Shown: positions 36,301 to 44,873, numbered from the stretch's first letter. The stretch is DNA of 64,000 bases from Agaribacillus aureus (GCA_030442055.1 JAUJEB010000001.1:1178001-1242000), one strand, 5' to 3'. Notes: generated by a model not told the origin, from the sequence alone. Translations and numbers: made by a program.

Positions 36301-39300
36301 CGCCGATAAAGGCCAGGGTAGGGTTATTACTGATATCATAAGCACCATCACTTGCCCAGCTACCGGCCACATTAATGACACCACCATTCTGTGAAACCGT
36401 ATTCCCGACTTCCATGGTAAAGTTACCTTCGCTTTGCACGCTATTGGCGATGGTCAGGTCGGCATTTACATTCAAGGTCATGCCGGTACCCAAAATCGAT
36501 ACACGTTCCGCAAATGCCGGGCTGGATATATTACAGGTAGTACTTCCTCCTCCCGGCAATGAGTTGGAATCGATATAAACAAAGTCGTCATTGTCGGGAA
36601 CAGTTCCCAACGACCAGTTGCCGCCGGTGTGCCAATCGCTGGAAAGGTCTCCTTCCCAATAATTTCCTGCGGGGTAGGTCCAACGAATAAACCCATCTGT
36701 TGCACCGCCATCCGGCGTGTCATTTTCATGATTTGGTCCGGCCAGTGTACCACCGGCAATTACAAACTCTAAAGTTCCTGAGCCAGAGGTCATATCTACA
36801 TTGAAATTCGGACCGCTGTTAAACACCACATTATTCGCCACTATGGTACCCAACGCAGTACCTGATAGCGTCAGATAAGCGTTAGAACCACTTCTGCCGG
36901 ATGTAAATGTACCATTGCTTAAATTCGATATCGTACCATTGGCGATTTCAATGCCGTTATTTTCCGTTGAAGAAATCACATAATATACTGCCTCAAAACT
37001 GGCAGATGCGCCATTCTGCAAATAATCGAAATAGGCATCTCCATTTACTGTTAAGGTGGCAGGATTACCATCGACCCCTATAAGCCGCAATGCTCCACCG
37101 GTATTGGTTAAAGTTTGCCCCTCATAAATTTGTAAAACCGCGCCTTCATCTACCAATAATGTGCCACCTGCAAGGGTCAGGGCAGCATTTCCCATTTCGA
37201 AGGTTTGGCCATTCAAATCAACTGTTCCGTTGGTAATGGTAACCGTTTCAGCGCTATTATTCCTAAATTCTATGTCGTTAACCAGTTGATAAGTAGCCCC
37301 GGCCGCATCAAATTCCGTTTCGCGTATGATGGTCCCGCCTGCATTGATGCTATGGGTACCATTGTCATCGTCATTAAATGTGATGGTAGAGTTGTTATTT
37401 TGCTCAAAGGTTCCACCATTAATAAAGCTTCCTTCAACATATAAATCAAAGTATACCCTCAGGATACCGGTGGAAATGGTCAAATCACCATCAACGTCTA
37501 GGTTATTTTGCACCAATACCCGGCTTGAAGTAGCTTCATTAATAACAAGGTGATGAAATGACTTGGCGCCGCCGATGCCCCCTGAAAATAAATCTGAGCC
37601 GCCGCCGACAAAAGTAACCGTTCCTTGTTGTTCATTGAACGTTCCATTGTTCGTCCAATCTTCTTCCACTGTTATGCCATAATTTGAAGCAGACACATCC
37701 AGTGTGCTGGTTATGATGAGGTTTCCGGTAACATTAATATTTCCGGAAAGGGTTTTAGTTCCCGAACCGGCAAAGTCTACGTCATGAAAATCGGAAGTGC
37801 TTATAGTTTGGGCAGCCCCATCGAAGGTGACCTCAGCATTGTGCTGAAATGTTCCATTGTTAGTCCAGTTACCTGCCACCTCGACTGCCCTGGACTGTGC
37901 ATCGACGATCGTGGCGGAATTTATGGTAAAATCATCATTGATATCCCATGTCTGTTCTCTAAGTATTTTTTCTCCCGAACCTGAAAAAACCAGGTTGTCA
38001 TAATTCTGCGTGGTTAAATAATTGTATAGATTCTGAACCGCGTCTCCATTAAAATGAACGGTACTACTACCATTCAGCGTGAAGGTAGACCCGGTTCTCA
38101 GATACCAGTTACCCCCTACAAACAATGTAAAATTTTGCAGGAAAAATCTCGCGTTCCGGCCACTTACAAAATCCACATCACCCAATACGGTCACATCGGA
38201 TTGTGCCAATACCCCTATAGAATTAGCCAATAAAAGATCTCCAAAAACACTGGAAGCATTGCGGATCAGGGCCTGAAGTCCTGATCCGTCAAAGGTAGTT
38301 GCCGCGTTGGCCAATTGGTTAAAATAGCCACCGTTTGTTTCGGTCCAGCCGCCGCCCACATCTACGTTTTGATTATCAGCATTTACGAATACTACATCAA
38401 TGGTCAACGCTCCGGAAAGGTCAATATCTCCGGTCAGGGTTTTGGTGCCTGATCCTTCAAAAAGGACGTTGTGAAATTCGGATTCACTAATTTGTTGGTC
38501 CGCTCCTTCGAATTGAACGGTACCTGTCATGGTACCGGTGTAATCATCATCCATCAGCCAATCTCCCGAAACGCCAATGGTGTGTCCACTATCATTAAAA
38601 ACAGGGTTGCCGCCCACTCTTTGGAAGTCGCCTGCCACGGTGATATTGCCGGTAGGATTTTTGTTGCCGGTCCCTGATAAATGTACGGTACCATACCCCC
38701 CCACCACGGGAATATTTTGATCACCGGATCCGTCAAACCGGACCACTGAATTGGTATGCACTGAGACGGTATTGTACTGATTGGCGGTGCTGGCAAAGTT
38801 GTTGCCCGATGTAATACCCGATGTATAGTATCGAACATTTTCTCCTATTGTAAAGGAGCCGCTACCCAAGTTTGTTGGCAAGACCGCAAAATTATCGACG
38901 TCTACTATCAAATAGTTGGCGGCACTGCCGCCGGTATTGGTAGCTGAAAAAACATCGGCCTCAATATCGATATCTATGTTAATGGTTCTGATAGCCGTCG
39001 GCGTGCCTGATCGATCAATAATAAAAGACCCTGTTCCAAGACTGTATTGCACGCCCCCTGTTACGGATTGATTAATGTTAACCCCATCCAGGGTAATATT
39101 TCCTGTGGCAGAAGTCACTGAAGACCCGTCGTCATTGGTAATATTTTCAGCCACAGTGATGTCAAACCCATTCAAGTCCGCTATGACACCATTGTACAGG
39201 CGCCAGGTACCATTGACATCTATGTTATTTAAAAGTGTCTTTATTGCACCGCCTGACTGATCTTCTGCCTGGCCCATTTGTAAATCGTGAAAAGCTATTC

Positions 39301-40666
39301 CGGCCCCTCCTCTGACGTTCTGGCTAAAATTTGCATCAAATAAGACCCTGGAATTATCTCCAAAGGAATAACTGTTAAATCCCGTGGGGAAATTATCGAC
39401 TCCCCTTGCATAAAGCGAAGTACCTGCGGCAAGTGTCAGAGACCGCGTGCCATTAACAGTGATGATACCATCATCTGTACCATCTGATATACCATTTAAC
39501 ACCAAATGTCCGCTGTTAATGGTTAAATCGTTATTTACGATCAGCTCATCCCCTGCACCTACGCTGGAATTACCTTCAATGCTTATGGCAGCATCGCCAA
39601 ATTGTAGCGATCCGTCCGTGGCCGCATTAGCGCCATGGCGCAGTTGTCCGCCAACTGAATGGACGGTAGAGGTCGATGAAAATGTACACAGGGTACTACC
39701 ATCCATTCTTACTTCCTGGATGTAGTGATCACTTCCGGGATCGTCATCGATAACCGCAGAACTGAAAACCCTCATTCTATCCTGCACATTAAGCCCACCG
39801 ATAATTCTTTTATCATCGGGCGAAGCGCCACCAAATTCAAAATCAACAAAATCAAATAGGGCTGTACCGTTACTTCCGTTGATCGTTATATCCTGATGCC
39901 TGGTCCCGTTGAACTCTACGAATCCATCATTAGAGGTCCAGCTGTTACTGGCATTAACCGTGAAATCGCCAAGAAAGACATGATCGGCGGAGGTAATCAC
40001 CGAGGTGCCGCTCCCGCTAAGCAGAAAATCACCGTAAACGGTCAGGCTGGCATTTAATATTCTATTTTGATCGCCATTGATCGTAATATCATGCAGTTCC
40101 ACTCCCTGGCCGGCTATAACTGTGGTAACGGCTCCACCAAAAATCAGGTTGGTAGCCTGGGTGACAGAATTAAACAGATCAATAGTTCCATTGGTCGTGT
40201 TATCCTGGCCGGTAGAGGTTGATATGTCTCCGAGAACCGTAAGTTGATGTAACGCATTGAAGGCACCTGTATTAATAGTTGCACCAGCTTTCACTATTAC
40301 AGAACCTCCAATTGCCAATACAAGCCCTGTTGTGCTGTTACCTATTGTGAGCTGTCCGCTTCCGGTACCACCTCCTGCCCCATCGGGATCGCCATCTCCA
40401 ACGGTCAGATCATCAATGCTGAAATTACCACTTACTGTAACAACATGCGTATTTTGAATTACATAAGAATGGATACCCAGGGTTTCATCCCCAGCCGCCG
40501 ACGTGGATCCTGAGCCGTTAGCGGCAGTGTTCCAATTGATGTGATCGGAAAATAAACCACTTCCCTGAGAATAATAAGTCACCTGAGCTTGTACCTGAAA
40601 GGCACATAAAACAAAAGATAACAATACAATCCACTTGTATTGCCTCTTAAAATAGTATAATTTCAT
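27359..40666 (-). CDS. Giant T9SS-secreted beta-repeat surface protein
   Basis: About 4,435 residues from the ATG at 40666. That start is chosen because MKLYYFKRQYK then WIVLLSFVLCAFQVQAQ forms a standard signal peptide; the frame is open 17 codons further upstream, but that part lies in the leader repeat. The body is dozens of short beta-repeats with recurring phrases such as FSGSGTKTL, NNGTF, DGDLTIN and VTFDG, consistent with a beta-helix. A WxGxxxxDWxxxxNWxxGxxP module occurs four times, near residues 1350, 2490, 3300 and 3760 of the full open frame, dividing the protein into blocks. The end has PVELMEFTA, a strand-rich module with SYYRLRQVDFDG and a type A sorting domain (VFPNPTKNGNINL, NGIYILNIEQ). 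Probable role: adhesion or surface layer. Confidence 0.9.
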   Translation of the reverse strand: MKLYYFKRQYKWIVLLSFVLCAFQVQAQVTYYSQGSGLFSDHINWNTAANGSGSTSAAGDETLGIHSYVIQNTHVVTVSGNFSIDDLTVGDGDPDGAGGGTGSGQLTIGNSTTGLVLAIGGSVIVKAGATINTGAFNALHQLTVLGDISTSTGQDNTTNGTIDLFNSVTQATNLIFGGAVTTVIAGQGVELHDITINGDQNRILNASLTVYGDFLLSGSGTSVITSADHVFLGDFTVNASNSWTSNDGFVEFNGTRHQDITINGSNGTALFDFVDFEFGGASPDDKRIIGGLNVQDRMRVFSSAVIDDDPGSDHYIQEVRMDGSTLCTFSSTSTVHSVGGQLRHGANAATDGSLQFGDAAISIEGNSSVGAGDELIVNNDLTINSGHLVLNGISDGTDDGIITVNGTRSLTLAAGTSLYARGVDNFPTGFNSYSFGDNSRVLFDANFSQNVRGGAGIAFHDLQMGQAEDQSGGAIKTLLNNIDVNGTWRLYNGVIADLNGFDITVAENITNDDGSSVTSATGNITLDGVNINQSVTGGVQYSLGTGSFIIDRSGTPTAIRTINIDIDIEADVFSATNTGGSAANYLIVDVDNFAVLPTNLGSGSFTIGENVRYYTSGITSGNNFASTANQYNTVSVHTNSVVRFDGSGDQNIPVVGGYGTVHLSGTGNKNPTGNITVAGDFQRVGGNPVFNDSGHTIGVSGDWLMDDDYTGTMTGTVQFEGADQQISESEFHNVLFEGSGTKTLTGDIDLSGALTIDVVFVNADNQNVDVGGGWTETNGGYFNQLANAATTFDGSGLQALIRNASSVFGDLLLANSIGVLAQSDVTVLGDVDFVSGRNARFFLQNFTLFVGGNWYLRTGSTFTLNGSSTVHFNGDAVQNLYNYLTTQNYDNLVFSGSGEKILREQTWDINDDFTINSATIVDAQSRAVEVAGNWTNNGTFQHNAEVTFDGAAQTISTSDFHDVDFAGSGTKTLSGNINVTGNLIITSTLDVSASNYGITVEEDWTNNGTFNEQQGTVTFVGGGSDLFSGGIGGAKSFHHLVINEATSSRVLVQNNLDVDGDLTISTGILRVYFDLYVEGSFINGGTFEQNNNSTITFNDDDNGTHSINAGGTIIRETEFDAAGATYQLVNDIEFRNNSAETVTITNGTVDLNGQTFEMGNAALTLAGGTLLVDEGAVLQIYEGQTLTNTGGALRLIGVDGNPATLTVNGDAYFDYLQNGASASFEAVYYVISSTENNGIEIANGTISNLSNGTFTSGRSGSNAYLTLSGTALGTIVANNVVFNSGPNFNVDMTSGSGTLEFVIAGGTLAGPNHENDTPDGGATDGFIRWTYPAGNYWEGDLSSDWHTGGNWSLGTVPDNDDFVYIDSNSLPGGGSTTCNISSPAFAERVSILGTGMTLNVNADLTIANSVQSEGNFTMEVGNTVSQNGGVINVAGSWASDGAYDISNNPTLAFIGDDGAHTITTGGYGSGHRFYTLEINAEDGVVYTLGSNIRVNNHLNIIRGTLDASSGYDIRDYGDWTVGAGVFNGGSARVEMRGSGTQNISGGTFNELYFYTASSRKEINSNIYVNGTFYITNATGMVVDGNENIIFIGGNWRNGIGASGFTQTGIGTVVVNEGMQFQSDQTTTFNNLSFQGSGTKTVNQSITVNGNLNFVSTASVVINDGNTVTGTASGTMTMTNGTLQIYGINPNTNFPSGFGTYAITGGNVQYRGDGNQDIFGGVEYFDLQLFSNSAGTPTTKNATSSFRVKDDLVVGTGSDAETTLSVADGVTISLVDALVLYPGAPQVDWGTDGSAGGTLYHDDDGTGWTIDADITQFNNLILAGTGNRNLSANTTITGDFTINKDATFNMRTYTVTKGGAAVTAFVMEEQSTLDVEVVTPNTAFPTGFDAYSIDVTSLVRLDGSSNQNVYATPTYGNLTINTVGNATLDANLDVDGDFDSNANTTLVDGGFNLNFAGGTVDIRNYTPSGGNTVTFDGGDQSIRNDNGGTHNLHFQNVVFSGTGSKTLDETLDIDGDLTINAGVSVQFSRAVDFAGTSWVNNGTFEHTSTTLPVTFSGIASTQNIDPGVNNAFGAVIFADLFGTTNIITNGLNVENGAFEVSANATANFGSLSHTIASAVFTINGTWNTANANLTFDRDGSQVIPSLTAQDVVLEVSGNKSLAGNWHIDDLTINTGLTLDVTNANYTIALTGNWLNNGGTFNDRAGTVAFESNSTDAKTITTAGLPFYNVTFNQSQTSTRTYTISEATNIDETLVVGNGATLDLDGNVLTLGNNDADDPAGEVHTIEAGGTIEVDAGALLQFDTHDDNNNTTDIGATLYVDGTLNVVGVDGNVATITRSDGNNRINIIVDNGGAGTGVLGAQYYHFQYLYYNGLVMNANATLDVTNNLSNGTWSNMSTSTAQTSRYLTIDTDNIGGGANINVSNVTFNFDGAPTVGTHINVSRNSALTNTITFQTVTNGLLAGETFDDDDGNLVIWPTPTTTTWIGTVDSDWYKAGNWTAGVPTNLLEAIIPLGQNIAKIDAGNGTGATSLNLRIIGDGVLKLENDGDVDVEGDVIVGDGTGTAALVVAHATSDINVQGSWSLVDPAIFDAGTGTVVFDATAGSVTINQGTSAFYNLTVDGGAIFNLEGTDVDINGALNINRGILTPTTTGYDYYFAGDITRNAANGGDFINTTEGNIYLDGDNQTISEMKFYGLNAVGTGTKTFEKTNIIDFDFNISSTVAAQNSGNVGTIDMNSDVTINSGGVFNDGGQTGHTFAGDDWVAGAGSYLGNGRITFDKVAGGQDIESIDGTDPEFSSITFGGTSNIELFTDINVTGDVTANNTINVLDVGTFLITNTSGPGVGTFTLDDGEIILVEGANNFPAGFGAYNMHANSDTRYYGTGNQTVRGAFTDAASNVVEINYGRLSMDHANTKTLSGDIGVQENLYFRESTVDVTTANYDIEIQGHWYNFGGGSFNARNGNVVFSGGNNQRINNDLTGTKDFYNLVVNKSADLVDVDNNSFIVQNDLNVINGEFNASGHTITVGGNLNATGGTFSRSGTYFLNTSNTSAIIRTNGSSLFNLTIEADNNSRIYNLEDDLDVDGQFNLNAGIFNGEGTSGTGKSVTLGDGSDVVTISSGTYQVGSGGTLALGNNTSVLVKNSGRFELIGDVSNVATLTGDGGARYNFTVEDGTIAANNYLIEYTLTNGIYVTATGTVDATDNFSNGAFANGLAGAPYLRIENTQNINGAGRIENVSFADNPGNGASNIFKSIASTGTIEVYNSSGNFAGEDFDKDDFNIINWTFPPTLVWNGQNGTDWFDSDNWETEGGVNTADIPSASTDAIIPDPSTMSPFIVNFPVITDDNPLNPGEFPQVNNLTIGSGAIVTINTVATATDTELTVSGDLRFEATSIFIMNSANDRISVVGNWDKNASALFTPGSGTVELNSQSGLKILNNGNDRFYNLEIDVIGTIQLGNNTTVINDFLVTTGTFSLGSHDLTVGSNFTNNGTFTANSQKVTFNNTGGGTVAINTGGDVFFDLDIDDHGNGTTFQLVTNGLTSDGDFNLLSGDLDLNGQLLRLGDNTGLDNINIHGNLTVGANETLQLGSAADFRVKDGGSFALVGTGAADVATLTRRSSGNYAFTVESGGNIAAQYYSVSYSDATGLNLLSGANLNATRNFSNGTFSNGASGGRYLWFQFNPTGAITIEEVTFNTGPADNVRYESGDPTDLITFNNWGGLLGGADFEDDDEVTTSATSGLLRWTLSNVTQWVGGTSPDWNVASNWDNGIPTETLRVIIGSGGANDPILGFVGSGDAPGLGFNLTLTADAILTINNGVNLTIGDFTGDDGGDILNGGTITINGSTNFTAKRDWNNAGTFNSGTTSTVTLVAEAGTNTITTNADAVNNHFNNLTFDSDNAGDGTATFQSNEDLYIDGNFTVTDGVFDAINNVYLGGNWTVAANSFTANTSTIFFVGGNENITDNGGNSFYSLNIGGTGAKTLLSNIVVTNELVIQAGSTLDADSYAINVFGNWDNSGVFTPGTGTVSFTGTSTQILNSAGAGETFNNFTVNNTETGTIAVSLQDPIRITGTLTLTDGVVDSEAGVITLADNATAVGYSQSSYVSGPMCKEGDDDFIFPIGDGTIFARIAIYDLTDAANTFRAQYYDQSFTNTTSIGTGLNNVSTIEYWDVQRKAGTEYPVLGLWWEDLVRSVVNAGALDDLKVVHWNGTQWQDLGQNIVLQTGNSIAGTNAPTSLSPLTLGSTNGTNVLSNTPLPVELMEFTATVENQKVVLKWVTASEINNDYFEVQRSEGGTNWEIISEVAGNGTTKEITNYNYTDREPFFGKSYYRLRQVDFDGQFEYSPVVAVEVEEEQISQLMPRLETKVFPNPTKNGNINLEILTHNNRNKIAIEMLDISGKRYYYDIIDPQNMDRNVSIKPNAELRNGIYILNIEQNQQITRHKIIIY

Positions 40667-41284
40667 AATCAACCCACATTTTGAATGTGATAACAACATA
40701 TCTTTCCGCAGAACCAACTATTCTTTACAACTTCGCGGTCCGTCTATCACTAATTTTAACTAACTTATATTGTCTTTTAAAATAACATAATCGCATAACC
40801 AACCCACATTTTGAATTTGAAAACAACAAATCTCTTCGCAGAACCAACTATTCTTTACAACTTCGCGGTCCGTCTATCACTAATTTTTAACAACTTGTGT
40901 TGTTTACTAAAATAATACAATTCATAATCAACCCATATTTCGAATATGATAACAACAAATCTTTCCACAGAACCAACTATTCTTTACAACTTCGCGGTCC
41001 GTCTATCACTAATTTTTAATAACTTGTATTGCTTCTTAAAATAACATAATCTAATAATCAACCCACATTTTGAATGGAAAAACAACAGATCTCTTCGCAG
41101 AACCAACTATTCTTTACAACTTCGCGGTCAGTCTATCACTAATTTTTAAATAACCTGTATTGTTTCTTAAAATAATATAATTTCATAATCATTCCACTTT
41201 CTGAATGTGAAACGACAAATCTTTCCGCAGAACCAACTATTCTTTACAACTTCGCGGTCCGTCTAACACTAATTTTATATAAAT
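40633..41284 (-). repeat. Five tandem ~130-bp copies of the giant gene's leader and start region
   Basis: The anchor GAACCAACTATTCTTTACAA recurs at 40711, 40841, 40970, 41100 and 41230, a spacing of 129-130 bp. Copies run into one another with no unique spacers. The copy nearest the gene contains its real ATG and first 11 codons (MKLYYFKRQYK). The copy at ~40796 still has an ATG and encodes MRLCYFKRQYK and 12 more residues to a stop at 40725. The outermost copy encodes MKLYYFKKQYR plus four residues (41186-41139). One copy has lost its ATG and one is frameshifted. The array lies in the presumed 5' untranslated region of the giant gene. Confidence 0.9.
40675..40689 (-). promoter_or_regulatory. 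Short hairpin just upstream of the giant gene start
   Basis: CACATT (40675-40680) pairs with AATGTG (40684-40689) around TTG, 8 nt before the ATG, where a ribosome site would lie. In the third array copy the corresponding arms are CATATT and AATATG, a compensated change. Other copies do not keep full pairing, so function is uncertain. Confidence 0.35.
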
Positions 41285-41606
41285 CGTAGGGATAGGATAC
41301 AGTGTGAAAGTTTTCAATATGATGAAAAATTCTGAGAATTAACATTTTATGGTGTTTGCCCCGAACAATCGGAATGTAAGAATTCAATTCAATGCTTCAA
41401 AAAATACCTGTTAAACTTTAGTGAAATTCAGGTGATTCCGCATTAGCTAACCCTTTTGACGGTACTCAGACAAGAAACCATATAATTATTTCAATATAGC
41501 CAAAATTCAATTTCATTGAATACAAATGAGATAATTCTCACAAAATGTGATTTCCAAATCTACCCGGGGATGGCGTTTCGGATGTTTAGTTTTCAAATTA
41601 GGTTGA
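41285..41606. other. Spacer upstream of the leader array
   Basis: About 320 bp without a credible gene, between the leader array and the end of the aminotransferase gene. The promoter of the giant minus-strand gene should lie here, unless each array copy carries its own; no clear -33/-7 Bacteroidota promoter could be assigned. Confidence 0.45.
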
Positions 41607-42722
41607 CTAACCCATGATTGTCTTTAAGGCCGCCAGTAACATATTTACGTGATTTTTTGAGGAACTCTCTCCCATCAGACCGATACGCCAGATTTTTCCG
41701 GCCAGGTCGCCTAGTCCTCCTCCTATCTCGATATCATATTCTTCCAGGAGTCTTTTGCGGACACCAGCATCATCCAGTCCCTGCGGAAGTACGACCGCAT
41801 TCAGCATAGGTAGCCGGTATTCGGGTTTCACAAGAAACTCAAAACCCAGCTCTTTTAATCCTTCCCGTAACAATTCATGATTTTGCCGATGGCGGATAAA
41901 CCGGTTTTGCAGTCCTTCCTCCATCACAAGTTGTAACGCCTCGCGCAAGGCAAACATAGCCGATACGGGGGCAGTATGGTGGTAGGCTCTTTTGGCACCC
42001 TGCCAATAGTTTTTCACCATGGTCAGGTCCAGAAACCAGCTTTGCACCTTGGTTTTTCTTTCGTCCAACACTTTAATTGCCCGGTCACTAAATGATACCG
42101 GCGATAAACCCGGAGGGGCGCTCAGGCACTTTTGAGTCCCGGAATATAGTGCATCAATCTGCCATTCATCCATTTTAATCTCTGTACCACAAAAAGAGGT
42201 GACGGCATCGACGACAAAGAGGGCCCCTGCTTCATGGGCAAGTTCACTCAAGGTTTCCAAAGGTTGCAAAACGCCGGTGGAAGTTTCGGCATGAACTACA
42301 GCCACCAGCTTTGGTGAACAGTTTTGCAGCGCTTGCTCTACATGGGCAGGATCGATGGACTCTCCCCAGGGAGCATCTACCCGGATCAATCTGGCACCGC
42401 AACGTTCTACGATATCACTCATTCTATTGCCAAACACTCCATTGACACAGATCAACGCTTCATCTCCAGGCTCCAGCAGATTTACCAGGCAGGTTTCCAT
42501 TCCAGCGCTACCGGGGGCAGAAACGGCAAAAGTAAGGTGGTTTTGCGTTTGAAGGGCCCGTTGCAACATTAGTTTAATATCATCCATCACCTCGAGAAAC
42601 TGCGGGTCAAGATGGCCCACAAGTGGTGTGGCCATCGCTTTTAATACACGGGGATGAACATTGCTCGGTCCGGGACCCATTAAGATTCTGGCACTGGTAT
42701 TTAAGGCTTCCTGATATGACAT
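41607..42722 (-). CDS. Serine/alanine-glyoxylate aminotransferase (class V)
   Basis: A 371-residue PLP enzyme of the AGXT/SgaA/PucG group. The ATG at 42722 is preferred because MSYQEALNTSARILMGPGPS leads straight into the family's conserved GPGPSNVHPRV. The open frame to 42803 adds only a low-complexity Lys/Asn stretch. Landmarks are FAVSAPGSAGMETCL (cofactor phosphate region), VVHAETSTGVLQPL, LFVVDAVTSFCG with the PLP Asp, and YSGTQKCLSAPPGLSP containing the Schiff-base Lys. Family reactions transfer amino groups from serine or alanine to glyoxylate, giving glycine. It follows an LctP-family permease, so uptake of glycolate or lactate with glyoxylate use is plausible. Confidence 0.9.
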   Translation of the reverse strand: MSYQEALNTSARILMGPGPSNVHPRVLKAMATPLVGHLDPQFLEVMDDIKLMLQRALQTQNHLTFAVSAPGSAGMETCLVNLLEPGDEALICVNGVFGNRMSDIVERCGARLIRVDAPWGESIDPAHVEQALQNCSPKLVAVVHAETSTGVLQPLETLSELAHEAGALFVVDAVTSFCGTEIKMDEWQIDALYSGTQKCLSAPPGLSPVSFSDRAIKVLDERKTKVQSWFLDLTMVKNYWQGAKRAYHHTAPVSAMFALREALQLVMEEGLQNRFIRHRQNHELLREGLKELGFEFLVKPEYRLPMLNAVVLPQGLDDAGVRKRLLEEYDIEIGGGLGDLAGKIWRIGLMGESSSKNHVNMLLAALKTIMG

Positions 42723-42865
42723 AGATTTTTGATTCTTAGTATTTGGTTTTAAATGCTTGATTTTTAGTTTTCGATTTGGTTGCAGGAGGGCATTTGCGAG
42801 CAAGCCTCATCCACATTGCTTACGAAACCGACGGGGTAAGCCCCGCAACCTTATGGCCTTAGCGC

Positions 42866-44563
42866 CTAGTCGGGGATCAAAGGATCTCCAACATGCAAAA
42901 AGTTTATGGCCAACAATCCCAGTATTCCTACTATGAGAACATAATAAACAGTAGGAATGATGGTTTTACGTAAAGTGTTCCCCTCCTGCCCCAATAGCCC
43001 AACCGTTGCCGATGCAGCCACCACATTATGAATGGCGATCATATTGCCAGCTGCGGCTCCAACTGCCTGCAAAGCCACCACCGAAGCCATTGGCAAGACA
43101 AGACTTTTAGCCACCCCAAACTGAAATAAGCTAAACATAAGATTGCTGACCGTATTGCTTCCGGCAATAAACGCACCCAACGCGCCAATAGAGGGAGCAA
43201 ACAATGGCCAAATTACGCCGACATTACCAGCTACCCATTCAGCCATGGCAATAGGCATTGCTGATATGCCGAGTTCGTTTACACCGGAATTGATGTATAT
43301 TCTCACCATAGGAACAGTAAAAATCAGTACGAAACCCGCACCAAAAACCATTTTTGAGGAATCATTGATTGCTTTACCCAATTGTGGTAATGTCATCTTA
43401 TGCAAAAAATAAGTGATAATTCCGACTAAAATCAAAATGGTTCCAGGCAAATAAAGCGGTGTACTTGCACCGTCAACACCGGTACCCAGGATATCTAACC
43501 AGCTAAATTTCACACTTGTAAGAAAGGTTTTAAACGGCAGCTGCGGCAAACGGGAAATTACCAGTAACAACGCCAGCAGCAAGTAGGGAAGCCAAGCGCG
43601 GGAAATGCTCATGGATTTTGTTGAAGTCAACGCTTCCACTTTAATCTCTATTTTTCCCATCCAATGCTTCGGCCATGCTTCCCGGGGCGCAAAATCCCAA
43701 TCCTGTTTGGGGGTTAAAACCTTTTTCTTTGCCAGAAAAGTTATTAATATCATGCCTATCAAAGACCCCAGCAATGAGGGAAATTCAGGGCCCAGGAAAA
43801 TACCTGTCAGTAAATATGGAATCGTAAACGCCAACCCACCGATAAGGGCAAAAGGAAATATTGCCAACCCCTCCTTCCAGGATTTGTTTTTACCAAAGTA
43901 TCGGGTCATCATAGCACACATAAAAAGTGGCATTATTGTTCCTGCGATGGCATGCAATATGGCAACGTTAACTGTTATTAGCTGCAAATAATCACCAAAC
44001 TCCCAGCCTGCTAAAGCCAGTTCGGCATGAAGATCGGGGTTTTCCAGTCCTCCTTTAATACCCACTAAAACGGGTGTTCCAACAGCTCCGAAAGTGACCG
44101 GGGTACTTTGCACCATCATACCAAGCATAACGGCTGCTGCTGCAGGAAAGCCAAGCGCTACCATCAGCGGGGCAGTAATAGCTGCCGGCGTACCAAACCC
44201 TGCAGCACCTTCAATGAAGGCACCGAATAGCCATATAGCAATTACCACCTGCACACGCCGGTCGGTACTTATGACCGAAAAGCCAGCCCGGATTACCTGG
44301 ATGGCCCCGGAATATTTTAAAATATTGAGTAATAATATAGCGCCGAAAATTATATATAGAATATCGAAAGTAATAAACAATCCCTGAATAGTGGATGCGA
44401 TAACTCTTTGGAAAGTCATCCCCCAGCCCGAAATCACTATTATTATTGTCAGCAAAAAGGCAAGCGGCATGGTACGACTAGCAGGCCACCGGAAACCGAT
44501 CAACATAACCCCCGCACCTAAAATTGGAAGAATGGCCAGCAAGGCTTGTAGATCCGGGGACAT
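42866..44563 (-). CDS. L-lactate/glycolate permease (LctP family)
   Basis: A 565-residue inner-membrane transporter with about 13-14 helices. [20 protein letters not shown] (about 112-131), [14 protein letters not shown] (about 154-167) and [19 protein letters not shown] near the C-terminus are the signature regions of the LctP family (LldP, GlcA). These carriers take up L-lactate, D-lactate and glycolate by proton symport (established). The downstream gene, an AGXT-type aminotransferase 143 bp away on the same strand, tips the guess toward glycolate, but no glycolate or lactate oxidase is nearby. The length is typical (E. coli LldP is 551). Confidence 0.92.
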   Translation of the reverse strand: MSPDLQALLAILPILGAGVMLIGFRWPASRTMPLAFLLTIIIVISGWGMTFQRVIASTIQGLFITFDILYIIFGAILLLNILKYSGAIQVIRAGFSVISTDRRVQVVIAIWLFGAFIEGAAGFGTPAAITAPLMVALGFPAAAAVMLGMMVQSTPVTFGAVGTPVLVGIKGGLENPDLHAELALAGWEFGDYLQLITVNVAILHAIAGTIMPLFMCAMMTRYFGKNKSWKEGLAIFPFALIGGLAFTIPYLLTGIFLGPEFPSLLGSLIGMILITFLAKKKVLTPKQDWDFAPREAWPKHWMGKIEIKVEALTSTKSMSISRAWLPYLLLALLLVISRLPQLPFKTFLTSVKFSWLDILGTGVDGASTPLYLPGTILILVGIITYFLHKMTLPQLGKAINDSSKMVFGAGFVLIFTVPMVRIYINSGVNELGISAMPIAMAEWVAGNVGVIWPLFAPSIGALGAFIAGSNTVSNLMFSLFQFGVAKSLVLPMASVVALQAVGAAAGNMIAIHNVVAASATVGLLGQEGNTLRKTIIPTVYYVLIVGILGLLAINFLHVGDPLIPD

Positions 44564-44873
44564 AAATTAACTTTTTGTTTACAGTCGATTAAAATGGCTA
44601 TTTGTTTAGGATCAAAAGTCAGCAATCGCAGCAAACAATTGATATAGCAAATAACCTATTGTTAAATTACGGTAACCCTGAAAACTCAAAAATCATTCGG
44701 ATTACCAGCTCAATGCCATATTCTTAGGTTCACCAGTTGCTTACTTCTTGAATTGCCTCACAAAAAATTGGCATTACCAAATCCTAATCCAGCCACCTAA
44801 GGAGGGCCGGGTTCAGGCAAGCATTTGGTTAAAATATTACCTTTTAACTTAAAAATCAAGAAAAATTATTTTG
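44564..44873. other. Intergenic region upstream of the LctP gene
   Basis: 310 bp with no credible gene; AATGCCA (about 44721) and TGGCATT (about 44770) form a distant inverted pair. I see no clear promoter or terminator. Confidence 0.4.

Noticed and set aside
27629-40457. Many plus-strand open frames inside the giant gene
   Set aside because: They are antisense shadows of a low-stop repetitive frame, with low-complexity Ser/Thr/Val/Pro composition and no domains or ribosome sites.
40633-41284. CRISPR array
   Set aside because: The units are ~130 bp, follow one another without unique spacers, drift along their whole length and contain gene-start sequence. No cas gene is nearby.
41607-42803. 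Longer form of the AGXT-type aminotransferase
   Set aside because: The 27 extra residues are Lys/Asn-rich and unlike the family; the ATG at 42722 leads directly to the conserved GPGPS segment.
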